A stretch of 5,230 bases of DNA from the NCBI GenBank assembly GCA_005787025.1, contig SYCH01000095.1, positions 1 to 5,230 on the forward strand. Direction: 5' to 3'. Below the pieces are notes generated by a model that did no database searches, had not been told where the DNA came from, and saw only the letters and a program-made list of their open reading frames with translations. Of the stretch, positions 1-5,230 are shown piece after piece (within the stretch, counting starts at the first letter, position 1; every line of letters starts with the position of its first letter). The translations under genes and the position numbers were made by a program. Origin of the DNA: Actinomycetota bacterium (GTDB lineage: Bacteria; Actinomycetota; Acidimicrobiia; Acidimicrobiales; Ilumatobacteraceae).

Positions 1-45
1 ACGGGCGTCGGCGTCGTGGCGGCGCGACTCGACGACGGCACTCAT
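1..45 (-). CDS. N-terminal fragment of a third exporter-operon gene (cut by window edge)
   Basis: An ATG at 45-43 overlaps the permease stop codon in an ATGA arrangement and opens a frame that stays open to the window edge, giving 15 residues, MSAVVESRRHDADAR. The 4-base overlap matches the ATPase/permease junction upstream, which suggests translational coupling within one operon. No clear Shine-Dalgarno sequence precedes the ATG, so initiation would rely on coupling. A short charged, Arg-rich N-terminus before a helix-turn-helix would suit a TetR-family regulator, a common partner of DrrAB-type exporters, and a palindromic operator candidate lies before the ATPase gene. A second permease or an unrelated protein is equally possible from 15 residues; the function is not established. 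Confidence 0.45.
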   Translation of the reverse strand, partial: MSAVVESRRHDADAR

Positions 46-830
46 GACGCGGCCAATCGCTTGTTCAGCGAGCGCAGGGCGAACGCGATGCCCACGATCG
101 ACACGGCGAGGGGAATGAGCCAGGCCTTCACGAATTGATCGACGGCCAGGTCGTGGTTCATGAACCCTTGCATGCCCTCGACGATGTGCGACATGGGGTT
201 CCAGTCGGCGACGGTGCGATACCAGCCCGTCATGTAATGGCGGGGGAAGAAAGCCGACGAGAGGAAGAGCAACACGAACACGAGGGGGAACGAACCTTGT
301 ACCACCTCCGGGCTGCCGGACTTGATGGCGATGGCGGCCATGAGGCCCGCCATGGCGAGACCGAGCAACGCTCCGGACACGATCAAACCGATCACGCCCA
401 CGGGCCCACTCTTCACGCGAGCACCGAACACGACGAAGAGCGACATGAACACCACCACTTGGGTGACACCGACCACCATGCTGGCCGCCAAGCGTCCGAG
501 CACGATCGACACCCTCGAAATGGGCGAGGCCAACAGGCGCTCGAAGAAGCCCTGTTCGATGTCGGTGGCCAGGTCGCCGGCGGCCGACGTGGCGCCGAAG
601 AGAACGCCTTGCACGACGGCACCGGCCACCGCGTAGTTGAGGAATGACGAGGCGATGTTCTCACTGAAGAACGGATCTTGGGCCAGGCGATTGAAGCTGG
701 CCGAACCGAGGGCGGCGAAGAAGAGCGGGAAAATGAACGCCGGAGCGAGAGCGGCCGGTTGTCGCAAGCGTCCACGGACGCTGCGCTTGGTCAGCAGGGC
801 GCTGTGAGTGATCGCGGTGGCGATGCTCAC
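42..830 (-). CDS. ABC-2 type exporter permease, DrrB-like
   Basis: A 262-residue membrane protein that would form the transmembrane channel of an ABC exporter with the ATPase encoded just upstream. Hydrophobic segments are visible at about residues 27-45, 62-80, 107-135, 143-168, 180-197 and 236-252, the six-helix layout of ABC-2 permeases. The stretch EQGFFERLLASPISR (about 92-106) fits the cytoplasmic coupling region that contacts the ATPase, and NPMSHIVEGMQ (about 211-221) is the conserved motif before the last helix. Length is usual for the family. The start is a GTG at 830-828 sharing GTGA with the ATPase stop, with GGAGGG placed 6 bases upstream. Substrate cannot be read from sequence; drug, lipid or polyketide-like compounds are typical of the family, but this is inference. 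Confidence 0.93.
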   Translation of the reverse strand: MSIATAITHSALLTKRSVRGRLRQPAALAPAFIFPLFFAALGSASFNRLAQDPFFSENIASSFLNYAVAGAVVQGVLFGATSAAGDLATDIEQGFFERLLASPISRVSIVLGRLAASMVVGVTQVVVFMSLFVVFGARVKSGPVGVIGLIVSGALLGLAMAGLMAAIAIKSGSPEVVQGSFPLVFVLLFLSSAFFPRHYMTGWYRTVADWNPMSHIVEGMQGFMNHDLAVDQFVKAWLIPLAVSIVGIAFALRSLNKRLAAS

Positions 831-1780
831 TGCGCGCCCTCCAGTCGATGGCCGGTGGCCTCAGCGAACACGTCGTCGAGGCTGGGCTCGTTCAATTCGA
901 GATGACGCACCTTGATGCCCGCCTCATCCAAGGCGCGCACGACGGTGGCGACGTCCTCGGCCCCTCGGGCGAGTCCGACGCCGAGGGTTCCCTCGGCCGA
1001 GGGGCGTAGTTCTCCGAATCGAGCCAGGGTGGATCGAGCCGACTCGACGTGTGATTGGTCGACGCTGACGAACAACGTGGGTGAGCCGACCCGGGCCTTG
1101 AGGTCGCGGGGTACGCCGGCGCGAACGATACGTCCGTGGTCGACGATGGCGATGCGATCGGCCAACTGGTCGGCTTCTTCGAGGTACTGCGTCGTGAGCA
1201 ACACGGTGGTGCCGGACTGGTTCAATCGACGTACTTCCTCCCACAAGGTGAGACGACTCATCGGGTCGAGGCCGGTGGTGGGTTCGTCGATGAACAACAC
1301 CGTCGGTTCGTGCACGAGCGACAACGCCAGATCCAGGCGGCGACGCATACCGCCGGAATAGGTGCCGACGCGACGTTCGGCCGCGGCGGTCAGACCCACT
1401 CGTTCGAGCAACTCGTCCCCACGGGCCCGACCGGCACTCTTGGACAATCCGTAGAGCACCGCCTGCAGGTTGAGTAGTTCGCGTCCGGTCATCAACGGAT
1501 CGATGGCGACGTCCTGCAGAGCCACGCCGATGGAGCGACGCACCTTGTCAGCCTCTTTCACCACGTCGAAGCCGGCCACCTGAGCCGAACCTGCGGTCGG
1601 CTTCAAAAGGGTGGTGAGCATGCGCACGATCGTGCTCTTGCCGGCCCCGTTGGGCCCGAGGAGTCCGAAGATCTCGCCGGTGCACACTTCGAGGTCGACA
1701 CCGTCGACCGCTTTGACGATGTTGTCACCCGTGCCGAAGTGGCGAACCAGTTCATGGGCGACGATGGGGGAGGTTGTCAC
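827..1780 (-). CDS. ABC exporter ATP-binding protein, DrrA-like (daunorubicin resistance family)
   Basis: A 317-residue cytoplasmic ATPase that powers the exporter with the downstream permease. Visible motifs, in order: Walker A GPNGAGKST (42-50), Q-loop glutamine in ALQD (Q89), ABC signature YSGGMRRRLD (141-150), Walker B VLFIDEP (161-167) with catalytic Glu166, D-loop TTGLDP (168-173), and TTQYLEEAD (196-204), where the usual switch histidine is glutamine. That glutamine and the C-terminal extension ending in NEPSLDDVFAEATG (297-310) are characteristic of the DrrA subfamily rather than signs of decay. Length fits the family. The start is GTG at 1780-1778; no Shine-Dalgarno sequence lies before it, and a -10-like box 9 bases upstream suggests a leaderless transcript. 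The stop overlaps the permease start by 4 bases. The transported compound is unknown. Confidence 0.95.
   Translation of the reverse strand: MTTSPIVAHELVRHFGTGDNIVKAVDGVDLEVCTGEIFGLLGPNGAGKSTIVRMLTTLLKPTAGSAQVAGFDVVKEADKVRRSIGVALQDVAIDPLMTGRELLNLQAVLYGLSKSAGRARGDELLERVGLTAAAERRVGTYSGGMRRRLDLALSLVHEPTVLFIDEPTTGLDPMSRLTLWEEVRRLNQSGTTVLLTTQYLEEADQLADRIAIVDHGRIVRAGVPRDLKARVGSPTLFVSVDQSHVESARSTLARFGELRPSAEGTLGVGLARGAEDVATVVRALDEAGIKVRHLELNEPSLDDVFAEATGHRLEGAQ
837..842 (-). promoter_or_regulatory. Ribosome binding site of the permease gene
   Basis: GGAGGG on the minus strand, inside the last codons of the ATPase gene, 6 bases before the GTG start at 830. It supports the GTG start and means the permease can recruit ribosomes itself as well as by coupling through the 4-base overlap. 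Confidence 0.75.
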
Positions 1781-1784
1781 GAGT

Positions 1785-1797
1785 TTGTAGGCTACAA
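1785..1797. promoter_or_regulatory. Perfect 13-bp palindrome, candidate repressor operator of the exporter operon
   Basis: TTGTAGGCTACAA is a perfect inverted repeat: 6-base arms (TTGTAG/CTACAA) around one central base. It sits 4 bases before the GTG start of the ATPase gene and covers the candidate -10 box, so a bound dimeric repressor would block transcription. Short palindromes in this place are common for TetR-family regulators of drug exporters (family knowledge). The palindrome is read directly from the sequence; the regulator is inferred and may be encoded by the ORF leaving the window at position 1. Confidence 0.6.
1789..1794 (-). promoter_or_regulatory. Candidate -10 box of the exporter operon (leaderless transcript)
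   Basis: Read on the minus strand the box is TAGCCT, matching the TANNNT pattern of actinobacterial -10 elements. It ends 8 bases before the GTG at 1780, the distance expected if transcription starts at or next to the start codon. Absence of a Shine-Dalgarno sequence agrees with a leaderless message. No convincing -35 box was found. Confidence 0.45.
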
Positions 1798-1809
1798 GTG
1801 ATCTCGGTT

Positions 1810-1831
1810 CGACGAAGCATGATGTTCGTCG
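1810..1831 (-). repeat. Inverted repeat (7-bp arms, 8-base loop) in the gap between the oxidase and exporter genes
   Basis: CGACGAA (1810-1816) and TTCGTCG (1825-1831) are exact inverted copies around an 8-base loop. In the minus-strand transcript this forms a hairpin beginning 21 bases after the oxidoreductase stop codon. It has no following U tract, so it is a weak intrinsic terminator candidate; it could also protect the transcript 3' end, or be a protein site upstream of the exporter promoter. Confidence 0.45.
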
Positions 1832-1837
1832 CCGACG
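1827..1837. repeat. Perfect 11-bp palindrome overlapping the larger hairpin
   Basis: CGTCG-C-CGACG is a perfect palindrome with one central base. It shares CGTCG (1827-1831) with one arm of the hairpin at 1810-1831, so the two structures cannot form together in one molecule. G/C-rich CGTCG/CGACG words are frequent here, so this may be chance. Confidence 0.3.
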
Positions 1838-1852
1838 GGGACGAGACTCGAC

Positions 1853-4141
1853 TTACTTTGCGGCGTTGATGGCCTGCCACACGCGCTCGGCGGTGCAGGG
1901 CATCTCGATGTGGCGCACTCCGAGGTGCGACACCGCGTCGACCACGGCCGACTGAATGGCCGGGGTCGAGCCGATGGTTCCCGATTCGCCGATGCCCTTG
2001 GCGCCAATGGCGTTCACCGGGGTCGGGGTCTCCATGTGGACCACCTCGACGCTCGGAAGTTCGGCGGCCGAGATGAAGCCGTAGTCGGCCAGGTTCGACG
2101 TGGTGGGGTTGCCATCGGCGTCGTACAGCACCTCTTCGAGAAGCGCTTGGGCGACTCCTTGGGCGATACCGCCGTGGATCTGACCGTCGAGCAACATCGG
2201 GTTGAGCACCTTGCCGGCGTCGTCACAGGCCACCTGGCGCAGATGCTTGACACGACCGGTTTCGGTGTCGACTTCGACCACGGCCACGTGCGCGCCGAAC
2301 GGGAAGGTCGCACCGGGAACGCCGATCACCTCGTCGTGCATCAAACCGCCGTTGCCCTTCTCGGCCGCGGCCAGATCGGCCCACGACTTGGACATGGCCG
2401 GAGTGCCAGCGACGTGGAAGACACCACGGCCCTTGTCGAGCACGACGTCGGCCTCGTTGGCCTCGAGCAGGCGCGCGGCCACGGCCTTGGCCTTTTCGGT
2501 GAGGGTGCCCGCCACCTGGAACACGGCGTTTCCGCCCTGCTGCAACGAGCGCGATCCCATGGTTCCGGTTCCGATCGGAACGAGATCGGTGTCGCCCCAG
2601 ACGAGTTCGACGTTGTCCATGGGAATTCCGGTCTGCTCCTGGACGAGCATCGACCACGCGGTGTCATGACCCTGGCCGTGCGGTGAGGTGCCGGTGTAGA
2701 CGATGGCGCGACCGTCGTCGGTGATTTCGACCTTGGCGGACTCGCCGTTGCCGACGCCTCCGGTGATCTCCACGTACACGCTGACGCCGATGCCGATCTG
2801 CTTCACGTCACCACTGGCCCGACGCTCGGCCTGCTCGGCGCGCAGGGCCGCGTAATCGGAGGCCGCCAAGGCCTTGTCGAGTGCGGTCTCGTAGTCGCCC
2901 ACGTCATAGGTCTGGCCGACCACGGTGGTGTGCGGCTCCATGAACTTGGGGATGAGGTTGATGCGACGCACCTCGGCGGCGTCCATACCCAATTCGAGGG
3001 CGAACAGATCCATGGCGCGCTCGATGGCCGCGGTGGCCTCGGGACGACCCGCACCGCGATACGCGACGATCGGCGTGGTGTTGGTGATGACCGACGTGGT
3101 GCGGCACTCGATATTGGGAATGGCGTACACGCCACTCGACATCGGGCGGGTCATGAACGGCGCGAGGATGGTGCCCATGTCGGCGAAGCCACCGGCGTCT
3201 TGAATGGCGTGCAACTGGTAGTGGGTGACCTTTCCGGCCTTGGTGCCACCGATGGTGACGTACTGCAACTGGGCGCGTCCGTGTCCGAGGGCCACCATGG
3301 ACTCGCTGCGGGTCTCGCGCCACTTCACCGGGCGACCAACATTCTTCGCGATCACACCGAGCAACAATTCCTCGCCGTACGCGCCGATCTTGGCGCCGAA
3401 TCCACCGCCCACGTCGGGGGTGCGCACGCGGATCAACGACCGGTCGACGCCGTTGGCGGCGGCCAGGGGATCGACGGTGCCTTGGGCGTGCTGGGTGGAG
3501 AGCCACTGGTTCAGTCGACCGTCGGCATCCCAGGCCGCGGCGGCTCCGCGCACCTCGAGCGGGCACGGGGCCACGCGCTGGTTCATGAAGCGACCTTTCA
3601 CGACCACTTCGCAACCCGCGAAGAGCGCGTCGCCGGTGTTCTCGGGGATGCCGAGCACGGTGGTGTCGAACACCACGTTGCTGCCGGCGCCTTCGTAGAT
3701 GATGTTGGACGACATCATCGCCGCTTCCACGTCGATGAGCGCTTCGAGCGGATCGATGTCGACGATCACAGCTTCGACGGCGTCGACACCCTGCTCGCGA
3801 GTTTCGGTCACGACGGCGGCCACGGGCTCGCCGACGTAGCGCACCTTGTCACTGGCCAGGAGCGTGTGCGCCACCATGGGGTTGAACGCGGCTGGAACCG
3901 GCTGCAAGCCGAGCGACTCGGCGGTGAAGATGGCCACGACGCCGGGCATCGACGCGGCGTCACTGGTGTCGATCGACTGAATGCGACCATGAGCGGCCGA
4001 GGAGCGCACGTACGTGACGTGCAGAGCGCCCTGCAACAACGGCTCGTCGTTCAGGTCGTCGACGTACTTGCCGCCCGACGTGAGGAACTTGGGATCTTCC
4101 TTGCGAAGAACCCGGTTGCCGAGAATGCTGCCACCGGTCAT
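1853..4141 (-). CDS. Molybdopterin-binding large subunit, xanthine dehydrogenase/CO dehydrogenase family (form II CoxL-like)
   Basis: A complete 762-residue catalytic subunit of a molybdenum hydroxylase, a family whose members oxidise aldehydes, N-heterocycles, purines or CO using water-derived oxygen. An N-terminal hammerhead domain (about 20-125, with VGEPVAAVV at 103-111) precedes the two molybdopterin-cofactor domains. Cofactor motifs are VGGGFG (244-249), GQGHDT (489-494), GQIHGGIAQG (653-662) and KGIGESGTIGS (715-725), with Glu719 as the expected catalytic base. The active-site loop is AYRGAGR (360-366), the form II signature; true CO dehydrogenases have AYxCSFR with a copper-binding cysteine, and here glycine (363) is at that place. 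CO oxidation is therefore unlikely and the substrate is unknown. The ATG start has AAAGGGGG 6 bases upstream. No FAD or 2Fe-2S subunit gene is adjacent, although family members normally need both for electron transfer. Confidence 0.95.
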   Translation of the reverse strand: MTGGSILGNRVLRKEDPKFLTSGGKYVDDLNDEPLLQGALHVTYVRSSAAHGRIQSIDTSDAASMPGVVAIFTAESLGLQPVPAAFNPMVAHTLLASDKVRYVGEPVAAVVTETREQGVDAVEAVIVDIDPLEALIDVEAAMMSSNIIYEGAGSNVVFDTTVLGIPENTGDALFAGCEVVVKGRFMNQRVAPCPLEVRGAAAAWDADGRLNQWLSTQHAQGTVDPLAAANGVDRSLIRVRTPDVGGGFGAKIGAYGEELLLGVIAKNVGRPVKWRETRSESMVALGHGRAQLQYVTIGGTKAGKVTHYQLHAIQDAGGFADMGTILAPFMTRPMSSGVYAIPNIECRTTSVITNTTPIVAYRGAGRPEATAAIERAMDLFALELGMDAAEVRRINLIPKFMEPHTTVVGQTYDVGDYETALDKALAASDYAALRAEQAERRASGDVKQIGIGVSVYVEITGGVGNGESAKVEITDDGRAIVYTGTSPHGQGHDTAWSMLVQEQTGIPMDNVELVWGDTDLVPIGTGTMGSRSLQQGGNAVFQVAGTLTEKAKAVAARLLEANEADVVLDKGRGVFHVAGTPAMSKSWADLAAAEKGNGGLMHDEVIGVPGATFPFGAHVAVVEVDTETGRVKHLRQVACDDAGKVLNPMLLDGQIHGGIAQGVAQALLEEVLYDADGNPTTSNLADYGFISAAELPSVEVVHMETPTPVNAIGAKGIGESGTIGSTPAIQSAVVDAVSHLGVRHIEMPCTAERVWQAINAAK

Positions 4142-4147
4142 GGTGGA

Positions 4148-4155
4148 CCCCCTTT
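4148..4155 (-). promoter_or_regulatory. Ribosome binding site of the oxidoreductase large subunit gene
   Basis: AAAGGGGG on the minus strand, 6 bases before the ATG at 4141. It is the clearest Shine-Dalgarno-like purine run near this gene and decides the start. The protein starting there (MTGGSILGNRVLRKEDPKFL) matches the usual family N-terminus. Confidence 0.7.
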
Positions 4156-4169
4156 GGTCGAGTGTTGGT

Positions 4170-4185
4170 GTGTCGAGCGTGTCGA
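4170..4185. repeat. Direct repeat of GTGTCGA in the 5' region of the oxidoreductase gene
   Basis: GTGTCGA occurs at 4170-4176 and again at 4179-4185, nine bases start to start. An inverted partial copy, CGACAC, lies at 4203-4208 over the tentative -10 box. This could be a regulator site or simply G/C-rich sequence; evidence is limited to the repetition itself. Confidence 0.3.
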
Positions 4186-4204
4186 AACCCGAATGTCATT
4201 CCCG

Positions 4205-4210
4205 ACACTA
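4205..4210 (-). promoter_or_regulatory. Tentative -10 box of the oxidoreductase gene
   Basis: TAGTGT on the minus strand fits TANNNT and would give a 5' leader of roughly 55-60 bases before the ATG at 4141. The only upstream -35 candidate, GTGAAG about 18 bases away, is weak. A promoter is expected here because the gene before it (septum initiator) is functionally unrelated and 118 bases away. Confidence 0.25.
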
Positions 4211-4236
4211 GCCCTCTACTGGGCGCCTCTTCACGG

Positions 4237-4256
4237 TCGGGCCGAGCGACGGCCGA
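4237..4256 (-). terminator. Weak hairpin just after the septum initiator stop codon
   Basis: GGCCG (4240-4244) pairs with CGGCC (4250-4254) around a 5-base loop, and the stem can be lengthened by two pairs if G4239 is bulged out. It lies 3 bases after the stop codon of the DivIC/FtsB-like gene. No U tract follows, so it is a poor intrinsic terminator and may only mark the transcript end. Confidence 0.22.
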
Positions 4257-4259
4257 AGG

Positions 4260-4820
4260 TCAGGGGAGGGGAACGGTGACCACCGCGACCGAGGTCGGGT
4301 CCTCGGTCGGCGGATTCTCGGCGGCGGCTTCGGCGGCGGCCTCGTTCACGCGAACCGCGACGATCTGGGTCACCAAGTCGTACGGCCAACCCATGGGAAG
4401 TTCGATGGGTGCCTGGGAGTCCCCGACGATCTGTTGGCGCTGTTCGCCGGCCATCACGAACCCCAGTTCCTCGCGGGCGGCATCTTCCACGCCGGCCGGG
4501 GTGTTCAGCCGATCGACCTCGGTCTGCAGCTCGTCGGTGGCCCGCTTGATGGTCTCCAGCTCCTCGGTCCGGGCATCGACTTCTTGACGTTGACCGAGCC
4601 ACGACGTGGCGGGCAGTACGAGGAAAGAGTTCCCGAACGAGATGACGATCACCACCGCGCCGACGAGCATCAAGGTGCGACCGAGAAGCTTGGGAAGCAG
4701 GCGTTCGGTGCGTGGTGTGGGACGCGTGCGATCCGCGACGGCCTTGCTCAGTCGGGAGCGCTTCGACGACTTCTTCCTCGTGGCACGCGGAATACTGCTG
4801 GTCTTGTTGCCGCGGGCCAT
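4260..4820 (-). CDS. Septum formation initiator family protein (FtsB/DivIC-like)
   Basis: A 186-residue single-pass membrane protein expected to act in the divisome, where FtsB/DivIC pairs with FtsL and FtsQ-type proteins to control septal peptidoglycan synthesis. It has a strongly basic cytoplasmic N-terminus (about 1-48, rich in Lys/Arg), one membrane segment LMLVGAVVIVISFGNSFLVL (about 50-69), a predicted coiled coil (about 74-106, with ELETIKRATDELQTEVDRL), then the DivIC motif VEDAAREELGFVMAGEQ (111-127). The tail is Ala/Glu/Pro-rich (about 158-174) and of unknown role. It follows enolase by 55 bases, the usual actinobacterial order, which supports the assignment. The ATG at 4820 was preferred; an in-frame GTG at 4826 would add two residues. 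Neither has a good Shine-Dalgarno sequence. Confidence 0.9.
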   Translation of the reverse strand: MARGNKTSSIPRATRKKSSKRSRLSKAVADRTRPTPRTERLLPKLLGRTLMLVGAVVIVISFGNSFLVLPATSWLGQRQEVDARTEELETIKRATDELQTEVDRLNTPAGVEDAAREELGFVMAGEQRQQIVGDSQAPIELPMGWPYDLVTQIVAVRVNEAAAEAAAENPPTEDPTSVAVVTVPLP

Positions 4821-4875
4821 GCCCACATTCTGCCGGTTCGACGTCGGCCGTTGGTGTCACCCCGAGTGGGAGCCC

Positions 4876-5230
4876 TCACGCGAGGGGCGCGAGGGCGGCA
4901 CGGCCACGGAACGCCGCGGTCTCACCCAGTTGCTCCTCGATGCGAAGCAACTGGTTGTACTTCGCCACTCGATCGCTACGCGCCGGAGCACCCGTCTTGA
5001 TCTGGCCGCAGTTCGTGGCCACGGCGATGTCAGCGATGGTGCTGTCTTCGGTCTCGCCGGAACGATGGGACAGAACAGCGGTGTAGTTGTTCTTCTGGGC
5101 GAGTTCGACGGCGTCGAGGGTCTCGGTGAGTGTGCCGATCTGGTTGACCTTCACGAGGATGGAGTTGGCGGTGCCGGTCTCGATGCCCTTGCGGAGGAAC
5201 TTCACGTTGGTGACGAAAAGATCATCACCC
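4876..5230 (-). CDS. eno: Enolase (phosphopyruvate hydratase), C-terminal part, cut by window edge
   Basis: The last 118 residues of enolase, the glycolytic enzyme that interconverts 2-phosphoglycerate and phosphoenolpyruvate in the cytoplasm. The frame is open to the window edge and begins GDDLFVTNVKFL, so the GTG at 5205 is an internal valine codon and not a start. Active-site landmarks are intact: the Mg-binding aspartate in GDDLF, the catalytic lysine in SILVKVNQIG, the substrate loop SHRSGETED and the lysine in GQIKTGAPARSDR. The C-terminus (RIEEQLGETAAFRGRAALAPLA) is ordinary for the family. The stop codon is TGA at 4878-4876. The N-terminal domain and about three quarters of the protein lie outside the window. 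Confidence 0.97.
   Translation of the reverse strand, partial: GDDLFVTNVKFLRKGIETGTANSILVKVNQIGTLTETLDAVELAQKNNYTAVLSHRSGETEDSTIADIAVATNCGQIKTGAPARSDRVAKYNQLLRIEEQLGETAAFRGRAALAPLA

Noticed and set aside
1196..1198. Glutamine in place of the switch (H-loop) histidine of the ATPase as a sign of inactivity
   Set aside because: TTQYLEEAD is the normal form in the DrrA subfamily, and Walker A, signature and Walker B are intact, so the protein is probably active.
1136..1477. Open frame of 113 codons on the plus strand, opposite the exporter ATPase
   Set aside because: It covers the ATPase signature and Walker B region, whose coding sense on the minus strand is certain; no independent support.
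1910..2686. Open frame of 258 codons on the plus strand
   Set aside because: Also antisense to the oxidoreductase gene, with the same biased composition and no domain; a shadow frame.
1853..4141. Annotation as aerobic carbon monoxide dehydrogenase large subunit
   Set aside because: The copper-binding cysteine loop AYxCSFR is replaced by AYRGAGR and no coxM/coxS genes are adjacent, so a CO-oxidising role is not supported.
2930..4279. Open frame of 449 codons on the plus strand, opposite the oxidoreductase gene
   Set aside because: It lies antisense to a gene with clear family motifs, has a His/Gly/Asp/Arg-rich composition with no recognisable domain, and such long antisense frames are common in high-G+C genes.
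4827..4875. Possible terminator after enolase
   Set aside because: Only 4- to 5-base imperfect pairings and no T run were found in the 49-55 base gap; read-through into the septum initiator gene is as likely.
4876..5205. A separate 109-residue gene starting at GTG 5205
   Set aside because: The frame continues upstream to the window edge with GDDLFVTN, a conserved enolase segment, so the GTG is an internal valine codon.

Overview
The window reads as ordinary chromosome from a high-G+C Gram-positive bacterium, most likely Actinomycetota. Support comes from GTG starts, strong G/C at third codon positions, a DrrAB-type ABC exporter, and the enolase-then-septum-initiator gene order typical of that phylum. 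Acidimicrobiia or a relative is a possible refinement, but the window alone cannot fix this. All recognised genes lie on the minus strand, so transcription runs from high to low coordinates.

From the high-coordinate end: the 3' part of enolase (eno, cut by the window edge at 5230) is followed by a DivIC/FtsB-type septum formation initiator with one membrane segment. A spacer of about 118 bases (4142-4259) holds a weak hairpin after the ftsB-like stop, a tentative -10 box and a GTGTCGA direct repeat. Next is a full-length molybdopterin-binding large subunit of the xanthine dehydrogenase/CO dehydrogenase family (1853-4141). It carries AYRGAGR, the form II signature, so it is probably not a true CO dehydrogenase. 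No small (2Fe-2S) or medium (FAD) subunit gene is adjacent, although the enzyme would be expected to need both.

A short 72-base gap (1781-1852) then holds two overlapping inverted repeats and a perfect 13-bp palindrome, TTGTAGGCTACAA. The palindrome covers a plausible -10 box just before the GTG start of an ABC exporter operon. The ATPase (DrrA-like, 827-1780) and the permease (DrrB-like, 42-830) overlap by 4 bases. The permease in turn overlaps by 4 bases an ORF that leaves the window at position 1. The palindrome, probable leaderless start and coupled third ORF suggest an autoregulated exporter operon, possibly with a TetR-type repressor as third gene; that last point is inference.

No RNA genes, CRISPR arrays, insertion sequences or phage genes were seen. 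Most of the window is conventional; the points of interest are the orphan form II large subunit and the compact control region of the exporter operon.
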